Assembly: GCA_036562185.1 (NCBI GenBank)
Contig: DATCKN010000070.1
Coordinates: forward strand, 1 to 28,494
Length of the DNA stretch: 28,494 nt
Origin: Thermoclostridium sp036562185
Lineage (GTDB): Bacteria > Bacillota > Clostridia > DSM-8532
Reading direction: 5' to 3'
The position numbers and the translations under genes were made by a program. The notes beneath the pieces were generated by a model that saw only the letters and a list, made by a program, of their open reading frames with translations, had not been told where the DNA came from and ran no database searches. Positions 1 through 9,025 of the stretch are shown piece after piece (the first letter of the stretch is position 1; each line of letters starts with the position of its first letter).

Positions 1-27
1 AGATAACACCCTAAGGGAGGAATCATA

Positions 28-1500
28 ATGGGAGTTTTAAGTGTCTTGGAAATCTCAAAAAAGCAATACTACATTTTTAAATCAAACAAGCTTAAAGAAA
101 ATATTGGTGCGTCAGAGATTATCAGAGTTGTTACAGAAGAACTCTCAGAAGAGTTATGTAATAAAAACAGCGGAAAAATAGTAAATGCTGGCGGCGGGCA
201 AACTATTTTTTATTTTGAGAATACAGATGAAAGTAAGAAATTCGCAGAAGAGCTTTCGTTAAAATTACTTCAAAAATATCCTTCATTAGAATTTTTTATT
301 TCAAGTATTGAGTATAATCCTGATAAAGATCGAATTATTTCAAAAATCGAGGACCTTCATAAAAAACTTGAAAAGAAGAAAGCAATAAGAGAGCATTATT
401 CTTTTATTACCGAATTTGGTATTACACAGGAATGTGACTCTACTAGGTTACCGGCTGTATGTAATGATTCCGAAGATGGAGAAGTTTACTATTCCGGTGA
501 AGTAAAATCTAAAATTGAAATGTACAATGAAATGTATAAGGACGAGAAACAAAGAAAATATGCTCTTAATTATGCAGATTTGGGTTTAAGCAAAAGCAAA
601 AAAAGCTATATTGCCATAACGCATATTGATGGAAACAGAATGGGCAAAAAATTAGAAAAATTGAAAGAAAAGTATGAAAATAGCTATACCCCGGAAAATA
701 CAAGGAAACAGAATGAAAGTTACATAAAGGAACTGCAGTATTTTTCATTTCAAATAAAAACAGCTTTTGAACGTGCTTTTCAAAAGCTTGAAGATATAAT
801 TAAATTAAAGATGGATTATTTAAAAAAGAATGGTTTTAATATAAACAACGAAATACTCCCAATACGCAAAGTTATTTTATCGGGAGATGATGTATGCTAC
901 ATAACAGATGCAAGAATAGCTATTGAATGCGCATACATTTTCCTTAGTGAACTGGAGAAATACCAGGTTATGAATGAAAAGATAACTGCGTGCGCAGGTA
1001 TTGCTATTGTCAGGGAAAAATATCCATTTTTTAAAACCTATGAATTATCCGAAGAACTTTGTAGGTACGCAAAGGCAAGCATTCCTGACGGTGCCAACGA
1101 ATCAAGAATTGACTGGCATATTGTTCAGGGTGAATATAATAACAACTTAAACGAGATAAGAAATACAGCATACAAAACATATGACGAAAAATATCTTCTG
1201 TTAAGGCCTTTGGTAGTATCGAAAGAATCAAGCGCAATAAACAGTTACCTAAATTTTAAAAAGGATATTCAAATAATTAACTCTGGTAAAATTCCTCGCA
1301 GCAAGATTAAGAACATGTTAAAAGAAATGAAGAAAGGTGAAGACCATTTAGATACGTATATTGAAATTAATCATCTTTTTACTTTGTTAGGTTCACACAG
1401 AATTAAAGCAAAAACGGGATTTATTGATGGCAAATGCGTTTTATTTGATGCAATCGAAACTATGGATTATTATATACCGCTTGTTAATGAGGAGGAATAG
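28..1500 (+). CDS. cas10: Small Cas10-like protein of a type III-D-like CRISPR system (two palm domains, no HD)
   Basis: Large subunit of a type III CRISPR effector complex, the family that makes cyclic oligoadenylate when target RNA is bound. Residues 1-110 resemble the first palm domain (FKSNKLKENIGASE, then GGGQTIFYF). C136 and C145 (ECDSTRLPAVC) look like a remnant of the Cas10 zinc-binding segment. The second palm has the metal-binding strand THIDGNRMG (D201) and the catalytic hairpin ILSGDDV (S285-G286-D287-D288). The usual motif is GGDD, so the first glycine is serine, but both aspartates remain. At 490 residues it is much shorter than Csm1 or Cmr2 and has no room for an N-terminal HD nuclease, as in small Cas10 proteins of III-D loci. 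The start follows AAGGGAGG at 13-20. It is the first complete gene here; the operon probably begins upstream. Seen: motifs. Inferred: cOA synthesis, since a CARF effector is encoded in the same operon. Confidence 0.88.
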   Translation: MGVLSVLEISKKQYYIFKSNKLKENIGASEIIRVVTEELSEELCNKNSGKIVNAGGGQTIFYFENTDESKKFAEELSLKLLQKYPSLEFFISSIEYNPDKDRIISKIEDLHKKLEKKKAIREHYSFITEFGITQECDSTRLPAVCNDSEDGEVYYSGEVKSKIEMYNEMYKDEKQRKYALNYADLGLSKSKKSYIAITHIDGNRMGKKLEKLKEKYENSYTPENTRKQNESYIKELQYFSFQIKTAFERAFQKLEDIIKLKMDYLKKNGFNINNEILPIRKVILSGDDVCYITDARIAIECAYIFLSELEKYQVMNEKITACAGIAIVREKYPFFKTYELSEELCRYAKASIPDGANESRIDWHIVQGEYNNNLNEIRNTAYKTYDEKYLLLRPLVVSKESSAINSYLNFKKDIQIINSGKIPRSKIKNMLKEMKKGEDHLDTYIEINHLFTLLGSHRIKAKTGFIDGKCVLFDAIETMDYYIPLVNEEE

Positions 1501-1502
1501 AT

Positions 1503-2177
1503 ATGGAAGAATATTTGATTAAGATAAATTTATTGACTGATGCTGTTTTCGGTAGTGGCAACTCAGTGCCAGGTTTTATCGATGCAGATGTTAGGTACGA
1601 TGAATGTGGATTTCCATACATAAATGGCAAGACCATTAAGGGCAAAGTAGGAGAAATGGCTACGGTTTTTGTAAACATGATTAAATCGGTACCTGAACTT
1701 AGCAACTACGGCGAAGAGCTTCAGCAAAAAAGGGACAAGCTTTTCGGAATAGCAAATGAGAGTGATCCAAACAGGTTAAAGTTTTCAGATTGCGAAATGT
1801 CAAAAAATCTTCGCGAATGCTTTAAAATTCATATGGAAAGTTCAAATATAACACCGGATGAAATTCTTGAAGCTTTGACACATACCGAAACAATGACATC
1901 AATTGATTATAAAACCGGAACGGCCAAAAAAAGTTCACTGCGCAATTTCAGAGTTATAAACAGAGGTATAACTTTATTTTCCGCTGTCACTTCTCCAATA
2001 AACCTGGATGAAGACGAACGGATAATACTTGCATCTGCTTGTTCATTGCTTCGCCATTTAGGTTCATATGAGACCAAAGGAAAGGGATATGTAAAGGTTT
2101 CACTTCTTTATAAAGGAAATGATGTTACAGCTGATTTCATTAAATTACTGGATAAGAAGGTGAAAGCAAATGTATAA
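1503..2177 (+). CDS. Csm3-like Cas7 RAMP protein
   Basis: Backbone subunit of the type III effector, expected to bind crRNA and cut target RNA. The 224-residue protein has a single RAMP fold. An N-terminal strand is followed by GFPYINGKTIKGKVGE, the usual 'nucleotide-facing' loop. The thumb segment TSIDYKTGTAKKSSLR carries D135, which matches the catalytic aspartate position of Csm3. The C-terminal glycine-rich loop is LGSYETKGKGYVKV. It starts 2 bp after the cas10 stop, behind GGAGG inside the end of cas10, and its end overlaps csx10 by 8 bp, so translation is likely coupled. Family assignment is firm. The catalytic role of D135 is inferred from its place in the motif. Confidence 0.85.
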   Translation: MEEYLIKINLLTDAVFGSGNSVPGFIDADVRYDECGFPYINGKTIKGKVGEMATVFVNMIKSVPELSNYGEELQQKRDKLFGIANESDPNRLKFSDCEMSKNLRECFKIHMESSNITPDEILEALTHTETMTSIDYKTGTAKKSSLRNFRVINRGITLFSAVTSPINLDEDERIILASACSLLRHLGSYETKGKGYVKVSLLYKGNDVTADFIKLLDKKVKANV

Positions 2178-3747
2178 ATTTATACAGTTTGATATACTTG
2201 CTGTAGATAATTTAAAACTTGGTAAATTCGAAAGGGATTCAAATAACTGGTATTCATATTCGTATATTCCCGGATCGGTAATAAAAGGAGCTATAATATG
2301 GAATATTGCTAGGAGTAAAGGAACTGTCGATAAGAGATTGTTAAATGGAGATACAATATTTTACAACGCGTATCCATTGGTGGATGGAAACACTACAATC
2401 CCTATGATTCAGGGTTATGTTGGTGATAAGCAGGAAGTGCGTTCCAAAAAAGCAGAGGTGCACCTGTACCATTCTTTTAATGAGATAAACCATCAAAACG
2501 TCATACCGTATACCAATTATGAATTCATTATCTATAAAAAAGGCAGTAATCATTTAAAAGGGTACAACCCCCAAATGGTTGAAAATCTGCATATAAACAA
2601 AAAGGATGCAAATATAAGCAATAATACCCAAATGTTTAGGTATGAGGCGGTTAAAAAAGGCGAGTGCTTTCGCAGCTATATAAGAGTAGATGAAGAATTT
2701 GCCCAGGATATTTACAATGTTCTTGATGAAAAGATTATTTATTTTGGCGGGTCTCGTGGTAGCGGATATGGGAAATGCGAGATAAGAAATATAAAAATTG
2801 TGCCGTTGGTTAATATATTTAATTCTGATACGGATATAAAAGAGGATTTATATATCTATTTTCTTTCTGATGCAATTTTGTATTATAACGGAAAAGTTAA
2901 CACATATCTGCCCGAAGAGGTCCTGAAAGAAAAACTGGGGATTAAAGGTGATTGTAAATTTGTGTCATCCTTTATTAACCTGGAGAAGGCAGCAACCTAT
3001 AATACCATGTACCACACAAATACGATTTGCTATACATCGGTATCAAAAGGAAGCATTATGAAGTACAGGGTAAATGAAAAAATAGACCCTGAGAAGATCA
3101 GAGAATTGACAAATAACGGAGTGGGTATCAGAAAAGAAGACGGATATGGGCAAATTGCAATATTAGGAAGAATTCCTGATAATTTGATAATTTCCGGATA
3201 TGCAAAAGAGAACCACAGTAAATCAGAAAAAATATTTTTAGATGATGAGGACGAAAAGACAGTACTTTCTATTTTAAAAAATATTTTTTATAGCAGAGCT
3301 GATTTGAAAACAGAAAAAATAGTGATTAATTTGTTAAATGACAAGCAAAAACTCGATGATAACGTTCAAACTCAAATAGGGAAACTACTGAATCTCTTCC
3401 AGAACAGTATATATAAATCTGAGGATGATTTTAAGCAAGAGTTAAGTAGTTACCTTAACCATATGGAAAGTAAAAGAGGAAAAGAAGTATGGCATAAATT
3501 AAGGCGAATAACCTTTAAATATAACAATAACCGTATTTCCGAGGTAAATGTTCAACAGCTTTTATTGGATTTTGCCAATGAGGACACTAATTTAATATTT
3601 AAAGAATTCAAAAAAATTGCGGAAGATGGTATAAAGCTGGGAGAATACAGGTATCCTGCCGTAGCTGAGCAGCCAGATGTAATATATCATCTGCAGCGGA
3701 ACTTTTTAATTAAACTTTTTGAGCAATTTTTGAGAATTAAGAGGTGA
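2170..3747 (+). CDS. csx10: Csx10-like RAMP protein (Cas5-type subunit of III-D)
   Basis: Probable Cas5-like subunit that caps the 5' handle end of crRNA in type III-D complexes. It is 525 residues with two RAMP-like halves. The first has SYIPGSVIKGAII near residues 32-43 and the glycine-rich loop GGSRGSGYGKCEI beginning at G193. The second has NNGVGIRKEDGYGQI near residues 316-330, a loop typical of Csx10. A helical C-terminal part (about 355-525) follows. The start ATG overlaps the Csm3-like gene by 8 bp and has AAGGTGA upstream. No nuclease motif is evident, which fits a structural subunit. Csx10 is diagnostic for III-D, and this gene is the main reason for the subtype call. Confidence 0.82.
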   Translation: MYKFIQFDILAVDNLKLGKFERDSNNWYSYSYIPGSVIKGAIIWNIARSKGTVDKRLLNGDTIFYNAYPLVDGNTTIPMIQGYVGDKQEVRSKKAEVHLYHSFNEINHQNVIPYTNYEFIIYKKGSNHLKGYNPQMVENLHINKKDANISNNTQMFRYEAVKKGECFRSYIRVDEEFAQDIYNVLDEKIIYFGGSRGSGYGKCEIRNIKIVPLVNIFNSDTDIKEDLYIYFLSDAILYYNGKVNTYLPEEVLKEKLGIKGDCKFVSSFINLEKAATYNTMYHTNTICYTSVSKGSIMKYRVNEKIDPEKIRELTNNGVGIRKEDGYGQIAILGRIPDNLIISGYAKENHSKSEKIFLDDEDEKTVLSILKNIFYSRADLKTEKIVINLLNDKQKLDDNVQTQIGKLLNLFQNSIYKSEDDFKQELSSYLNHMESKRGKEVWHKLRRITFKYNNNRISEVNVQQLLLDFANEDTNLIFKEFKKIAEDGIKLGEYRYPAVAEQPDVIYHLQRNFLIKLFEQFLRIKR

Positions 3748-3752
3748 AAAGG

Positions 3753-5081
3753 ATGATATATAAGAACAGAATAATTGAGACAATCCAATATAAAGTTGAT
3801 GCTGTTACTGTTTCACCTATATCAATTAAAGGTGATGAAGATAATCTGAAAGTTGATAGCATAACTGGTAAGTTTTATATTCCGGGCTCATCCATAGCCG
3901 GAGCTTTTCGCAATTATTATGAGAACTATATTTACAAAAAAAATAATAATAGCCAAAACCTACTTTTCGGCGGTTCTGATGCCGGAATGAACAGGGTTGT
4001 GTGTTATGATGCCTTCACTGTTGAAAAATCAGTTGGCCAAATGATATCAACAAGGCCTGGCTTAAGAATTGACAGGAGAAAACTAACTGCAGCCTGTACT
4101 TTTTCTATGGGCAGGAAGGTAGGAAGTAAGTTTAAAAGGCAGTTTGTAAACGATGGTGTGCGTTTTTTGTTTGTATTTGAACTGAATAATTATGATGAAG
4201 AATGTAATTTTAATATTGCTCAAGAACAGTTTGAGCTTTTGCTGACAGCACTCGCTTCAGGAGATATTCTTCTTGGCAGCAATAAAACTGTAGGTTTTGG
4301 AAGATTTAAAATAAATTCAGTATATAGAAGTGTATACAATCTCCGTGATTATAATGATGTTGTCAAGTACTTGCTCAGAGAAGTAAAAGAAGAAAACATT
4401 ACTGAATCGATATTGGAGGGAAAAAGAGTTTCGAAAAATGTTCGCTTTAAAATAAAGGCCAAAACAGCAACACCACTTCTGATAAAGGAAGAAGTGGTTA
4501 GATCCAGTGGTGAGCCTGATGGAATAAACATAAGAAACGGCAATAATGAGTATGTTATACCGGGAAGTTCCTTGAAAGGTGTATTAAGGTTACAAGCTGA
4601 GAAATTGGCGAAAACCTTTCCGTGCATTGACGACAGCTTAATTACTAATATTTTTGGAATCAAGTCGGATAAAGATGATGAAGCACATATTTCTAGGCTC
4701 ATTTGCTATGATACCGTTATAAAAAACAGTAAAACAGGATTATACAATAAAATAAAGATCGACTATTTTACCGGTGGTGTTCAGCAGCACGCCTTGCTAA
4801 CGGAAGAAACGGTTATGGGAGATCTTGAAATTGAGTGTGTTTTTAATACATTTGGTCTTGAGCAGTATGATAAAGAAATAGGGTTGATTCTGCTGGTTCT
4901 AAGAGATCTATGCACCGAAAACCTGAATGTTGGAGGAGGATATGCCGTAGGTAGAGGCTATATTAAGGCAAGTATGCTTGAGCTGATTGACGGACAGAAA
5001 GTAATATACAATTTTGATTCTCCGGATAAGCTTGCTGAAAATAAGTTTAACTCATATATATCAAAACTGATGGTGGGGTGA
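3753..5081 (+). CDS. Fused tandem Cas7-Cas7 RAMP protein
   Basis: Two complete Cas7-like RAMP domains in one chain of 442 residues. Domain 1 (about 1-205) has FYIPGSSIAGAFRN, a thumb segment LRIDRRKLTAA (D107) and the loop LLGSNKTVGFGRFKI. Domain 2 (about 230-430) has YVIPGSSLKGVLR, KIKIDYFTGGV (D337) and NVGGGYAVGRGYIKA. Both thumb segments keep an aspartate where Csm3-type slicers have the catalytic one. The reading frame extends to a GTG at 3744 that overlaps the csx10 stop. I prefer the ATG at 3753 because GAGGTG lies 6 bp before it. Fused Cas7 genes are known in III-D and III-E lineages. This one would occupy two backbone positions and offer two cleavage sites; that role is inferred. Confidence 0.82.
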   Translation: MIYKNRIIETIQYKVDAVTVSPISIKGDEDNLKVDSITGKFYIPGSSIAGAFRNYYENYIYKKNNNSQNLLFGGSDAGMNRVVCYDAFTVEKSVGQMISTRPGLRIDRRKLTAACTFSMGRKVGSKFKRQFVNDGVRFLFVFELNNYDEECNFNIAQEQFELLLTALASGDILLGSNKTVGFGRFKINSVYRSVYNLRDYNDVVKYLLREVKEENITESILEGKRVSKNVRFKIKAKTATPLLIKEEVVRSSGEPDGINIRNGNNEYVIPGSSLKGVLRLQAEKLAKTFPCIDDSLITNIFGIKSDKDDEAHISRLICYDTVIKNSKTGLYNKIKIDYFTGGVQQHALLTEETVMGDLEIECVFNTFGLEQYDKEIGLILLVLRDLCTENLNVGGGYAVGRGYIKASMLELIDGQKVIYNFDSPDKLAENKFNSYISKLMVG

Positions 5082-5085
5082 AGTT

Positions 5086-5460
5086 ATGCTGGTAAAGCAA
5101 TTAAAAAATGAAGATATAAAGCTGCATGCAAAAGACTTAAACTACTATATCATATATTATTTTGACAGGCTTGAATTTGGAGAAGGAAATAAAGCAAATG
5201 ATCTTGATATTGAAAATATAAACGAAGCTTTTTTCTTTAATGAGAATATGTGTTTGCATGTTTACAGGGAAGATGGAGTAAAAGGCATCTTGTATATATA
5301 TGAAAATAGTGATGAAGTGATTTCAGAAGAACAGATAGCGAAAAAGGGGAAAGAGTTTAAAGCCCTTAAGAGTCTGTTGGTAAACAAGTTCATAAATTAC
5401 GACGAAGACCGACAGGCTTATATTGAAAGAGTTTTACCATCAAAGCTGATTTTCAGGTAA
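5086..5460 (+). CDS. csx19: Csx19-like small III-D CRISPR protein
   Basis: The 124-residue soluble protein lies between two RAMP genes, 4 bp after the Cas7-Cas7 gene, behind GGGGTGAAG. The pattern resembles Csx19 (TIGR03984): a central INEAFFFNENMCLHVYRED segment, where family members have an E-x-RLF-type strand followed by an acidic/aromatic strand, then a C-terminal YDEDRQAYIERVLPSKLIF. Csx19 is found only in III-D loci; its exact role is not established. Short length and weak conservation make this call less certain than the RAMP calls, and position in the operon carries much of the weight. An unrelated small subunit (Cas11-like) is the alternative, but the sequence is strand-rich rather than all-helical. 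Confidence 0.62.
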   Translation: MLVKQLKNEDIKLHAKDLNYYIIYYFDRLEFGEGNKANDLDIENINEAFFFNENMCLHVYREDGVKGILYIYENSDEVISEEQIAKKGKEFKALKSLLVNKFINYDEDRQAYIERVLPSKLIFR

Positions 5461-5473
5461 GGAGTGAAAATGT

Positions 5474-7540
5474 ATGAAAAAAGAAACGTCAATACTAGTA
5501 TCAAATGCCCCTTATAATTTTATAGGACTAGATAAATTTATACTTGACAGATGTGCAAATGAAGACGAAATAATCAACCATGATAAGTTTTATGATAATT
5601 TAAATACAGGATATATTGATTATGAAATTGAAGTGGTAACACCTCTTCACATATCCAGAGGAAGGAATTCAGATAATGATGGCCTTTCAGACAAGGAAAG
5701 CTTGTTATTTAAAAATCCTCAGGGTAAATATACCATTCCTGGGAATACCATCAGAGGGATGACCAGATTTAATGCGTCTGTTTTTTCCCTTTCATCTGTT
5801 ATTAACCAAAGTATAAAAAAGAATGATATTGAAAATCAAAGGTTTTATTACAGGACTTTTGCTTCAAACGATAAGGAAATGAGGGAATGGTATAATAAAA
5901 AGGTAGGACTGAAAGTGGTACCAGGAAAAGATTTTTCGTATACAGTTCTGGAAAAAGTCGAAGCAGGGTACATACGGAAACATGGGGAAGGTTATGTTAT
6001 TACACCCGCAGTTAAAATTAAAAATAAAAGCTATGCTTCAGTTCATGAATACGACTTGAGAATTAAAGGTGTAAAAGGTATTAACTATCTTTATCAGGAA
6101 GGGTTAACAAAAGAGGACTATAAAAATAAAGATAAACTAAAAGAGTATAAAAATTTAAAATATAAACCCTATATAACAAAGGTAAATTATAATACCGATG
6201 GTAATAAAGCAATCATTGATGAAAAAGGAAAATACATAGGATACCTTGTCAACTCAAACTATATTGATGGGAAGGTTCACCACTACCTAATATTTGAGGA
6301 AGATAAAAATTGTGAAGAAATTCATGTAAAGAAAGAACAGGCAGATCTTTATACCGACGATATGAAATACACCCAGAAGCAAAATGCAAACAGCGGCAGG
6401 GCAAACAAACGTTATGAGTATTATGAGCTACCTAACGGCAAGGAAGTAAAACCTGTATTCTATATAAAAGATAATGATAACCTTCTTTTTGGTTTTACAC
6501 CATATTTAAGGTTGCCTGCTGATGGCGATATATATGACGGAATACCCAAAACGCATAGATATTATTCAGGGAGAGACTTTGTAGATTCCATTTTTGGCTG
6601 GCAGGATTTCAGAACAAAGGTATCATTTCTTGATGCTTTGTGCGTAAGCTCAGAAGTATCAATTGAAAAATATCAAATGGTTCTGGGGCAGCCAAAACCT
6701 TCATGGTATAAAGGATACATAAAACAGGAAAAAGAAGACGGACTGGAATCATATTGTTCTGAAAATTTCGAAATACGGGGAAGAAAGTTTTATTGGATGA
6801 AAAAAAGCGCTGATAGTGAAGCAATGAAATTAAGCCTTCCGGCTCCTGACAAAGAAGATAAAATCAGTACTATAGTGCATTGTTACAAGGAAGGGACTAG
6901 ATTTACAGGTAAAGTGCGCTTTGAAAACCTTAGCGATGAAGAATTAGGGCTTTTGATATATTCTCTTAAACAGGGTGATACCGATGGATACTTCAATATT
7001 GGGATGGGAAAACCCTATGGACTTGGTAAATGTAAAATTAAAATCAGTAAACTGGTTGTATATGACATCAAAGCCAAATATATGTCATTTACAGGCAGTT
7101 CAGACAAGGTTGCAGATATCAGTAAATATATTTCTGCTTTTAAGAATTACGTTATAAATCATTATAATGTAAGAATTAATGATGTAAATGAAATCAAAAG
7201 CTATAAAGAGTATTCGTTAAGCAAGTGTATTATGAATAATACGGATACAAGGTACATGCAAATAAAGGAATTTGGTAGAAAAGCTGAACTGCCGACACCT
7301 GAGGAGGTACTGGATGGGAAAAGCTTATCCTGTAAAATGGAAAAAAACAATAAAACCAGTGTGAAAATGCCCCAAAGAGCAAAACAAAACGAGATGAAAA
7401 ACAATAGCAAAGAGCATCAAGTGTTCAATAGAAGTAAAAGTAAAAACATTTACAACAGCTATAATAACAGGAATGTTAATTTAAACACAAATGCCTTTGA
7501 CAAGCTAAAAAATATTAAATTTGATGATAAAGATAAGTAA
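5474..7540 (+). CDS. TIGR03986-like large RAMP protein of III-D loci
   Basis: The 688-residue RAMP-superfamily protein matches the TIGR03986 pattern. The N-terminus contains APYNFIGLDKFI. A first RAMP loop has KYTIPGNTIRGMTR near residues 90-105. A long insertion follows (about 130-330, many Lys and Tyr), then RYYSGRDFVDSIFGW and MVLGQPKPSWYKGYI. A C-terminal glycine-rich loop reads YFNIGMGKPYGLGKCKI. The last 80 residues or so are rich in Lys, Asn and Ser, look disordered, and are basic enough to contact RNA. AAGGAGTG lies 8 bp before the start. Family members sit beside csx10 and csx19. It may be a Cas7 with insertion that forms part of the backbone; which position it takes cannot be read here. 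Confidence 0.8.
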   Translation: MKKETSILVSNAPYNFIGLDKFILDRCANEDEIINHDKFYDNLNTGYIDYEIEVVTPLHISRGRNSDNDGLSDKESLLFKNPQGKYTIPGNTIRGMTRFNASVFSLSSVINQSIKKNDIENQRFYYRTFASNDKEMREWYNKKVGLKVVPGKDFSYTVLEKVEAGYIRKHGEGYVITPAVKIKNKSYASVHEYDLRIKGVKGINYLYQEGLTKEDYKNKDKLKEYKNLKYKPYITKVNYNTDGNKAIIDEKGKYIGYLVNSNYIDGKVHHYLIFEEDKNCEEIHVKKEQADLYTDDMKYTQKQNANSGRANKRYEYYELPNGKEVKPVFYIKDNDNLLFGFTPYLRLPADGDIYDGIPKTHRYYSGRDFVDSIFGWQDFRTKVSFLDALCVSSEVSIEKYQMVLGQPKPSWYKGYIKQEKEDGLESYCSENFEIRGRKFYWMKKSADSEAMKLSLPAPDKEDKISTIVHCYKEGTRFTGKVRFENLSDEELGLLIYSLKQGDTDGYFNIGMGKPYGLGKCKIKISKLVVYDIKAKYMSFTGSSDKVADISKYISAFKNYVINHYNVRINDVNEIKSYKEYSLSKCIMNNTDTRYMQIKEFGRKAELPTPEEVLDGKSLSCKMEKNNKTSVKMPQRAKQNEMKNNSKEHQVFNRSKSKNIYNSYNNRNVNLNTNAFDKLKNIKFDDKDK

Positions 7541-7564
7541 TATGCTATTGGAGGTGCAATAAAT

Positions 7565-9025
7565 ATGAATGATATTAAAAGAAAATTGGATGAATTGAGT
7601 CAATACTGGAAAAACATGGACAGAAGTAATGAAACTCAAAGAAAAGCCGCTGAGGAATACTATAAAAAAGAACTGATGCCAATATTAATTCAATACTTTT
7701 TACAAGTGAATAATCATGAAGAAGAATGTGAAGCATTGGTTTTAACATTAGGCCAATCTTATGAACCATTGGTTTTTTCCATATTAACTTTAAAGCCTAA
7801 AAAGGTGTTCATACTTTGCACAGATGAATCATTGCACCTGTTGGATGATGTAATAGAATTCACGAAGTTGAAACCCAGTCAGTATGTTTCATCAAAAGTT
7901 GCTTCGGAAAATCCTCTTGAATTGTATCAGGAAATTAAAAAGATTTATGAACAATGGGGAAGACCTAAAAACATATATGTAGACTTTACAGGCGGAACAA
8001 AGTCAATGTCGGCCGGTTGTGCAATGGCGGGAGTTGCAATAAAAGCAAAACTTGTATATATATCAGGTAAACTCATAAGTTCACTTAAAAAACCTGAACC
8101 AGGCAGCGAACGGCTGCTTATAATTGAGGATCCATATACGGTATTTGGTGATTTGGAAAGAGAGCAGGCTATAGCTCTGTTTAACAGTATGGACTATGTA
8201 TCTGCTTTCAGAGTGTTTGAGGAACTGGATCAGAGGACAAACACCAAAGAATACGGTGCTTTGAAATGTCTTTCAAAGGCCTATGATTCATGGGACAGTC
8301 TTGATATTAACAAAGCCATAGAAAACTTGTCTGAGTGCATTAAGATTATTGCAGTTGTAGAAAAGTTAAATAAAAACTTTATACTAATTAAGCATAAAGA
8401 TAAATTGCAAAAACAGTTAGAAGTTTTAAAAGTATTACAGGAAATACATAGAACAAACAACAGTAAGGATCATAAATCAAATGTGTTTGATAAAATAGGA
8501 TATTTGATTGCCAACTTGTATCAAAATGCATTAAGAAGAGAAAAGCAGGAAAAATATGAAATGGCTTCTTTATTGTTATATCGCATACTTGAAAGCATAG
8601 AACAAAAACGGCTATGGAATTACGGTATTGATACAGCAAATGCAGATTATTCAAATTTACCTATTGAAGAAGATTTACTGATCAATAAGATAGATTATAT
8701 TTCAGCCAAAGTTTATGGCTCGAACAGACAAGGACAATTGGAGAAAAAAATAGGTTTAATGTCAGGGTTTATAACACTTGCAGCACTTGAGGATGACATT
8801 GTTAAAGCTAATAAAAAGGGAAAAGAGATAGAACCATTAAAGACGTTATATGGTAAGGTTATTGCAAGAAATAATAGCATTTTTGCACATGGATATGAAT
8901 TTATAAATAACAAAAAATATAATGATTTTAAAGAAGTTGTAGTTGAATACATTGACAAGCTATGTGAACTTGAGAAAATAAATAAAGAGGAATTGTTTGA
9001 CGCATGCGAGTTTATAACCCTGTAA
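7565..9025 (+). CDS. TIGR02710-type CARF-HEPN protein (Csm6/Csx1-like RNase)
   Basis: Probable ancillary effector switched on by cyclic oligoadenylate from Cas10. Residues 1-185 form a CARF (Rossmann-like) domain. They contain ALVLTLGQSYEPLV and the signature VDFTGGTKSMSAGCA (D140 onward), which is characteristic of TIGR02710/Cas_Cas02710. A helical linker follows. Near the C-terminus RNNSIFAH (R435 to H442) fits the HEPN RNase motif R-x4-6-H, so the C-terminal domain is probably a metal-independent RNase. The gene begins 24 bp after the large RAMP gene behind GGAGGTG and is the last gene of the operon. Seen: CARF signature and R-x6-H. Known for the family: dimeric, ligand-activated RNA cleavage. 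Inferred: activity and ligand size. It belongs to the same transcription unit, since no terminator precedes it. Confidence 0.82.
   Translation: MNDIKRKLDELSQYWKNMDRSNETQRKAAEEYYKKELMPILIQYFLQVNNHEEECEALVLTLGQSYEPLVFSILTLKPKKVFILCTDESLHLLDDVIEFTKLKPSQYVSSKVASENPLELYQEIKKIYEQWGRPKNIYVDFTGGTKSMSAGCAMAGVAIKAKLVYISGKLISSLKKPEPGSERLLIIEDPYTVFGDLEREQAIALFNSMDYVSAFRVFEELDQRTNTKEYGALKCLSKAYDSWDSLDINKAIENLSECIKIIAVVEKLNKNFILIKHKDKLQKQLEVLKVLQEIHRTNNSKDHKSNVFDKIGYLIANLYQNALRREKQEKYEMASLLLYRILESIEQKRLWNYGIDTANADYSNLPIEEDLLINKIDYISAKVYGSNRQGQLEKKIGLMSGFITLAALEDDIVKANKKGKEIEPLKTLYGKVIARNNSIFAHGYEFINNKKYNDFKEVVVEYIDKLCELEKINKEELFDACEFITL

Noticed and set aside
1..27. End of an upstream gene
   Set aside because: Only 27 bases precede the cas10 start; stop triplets occur but no frame can be tested.
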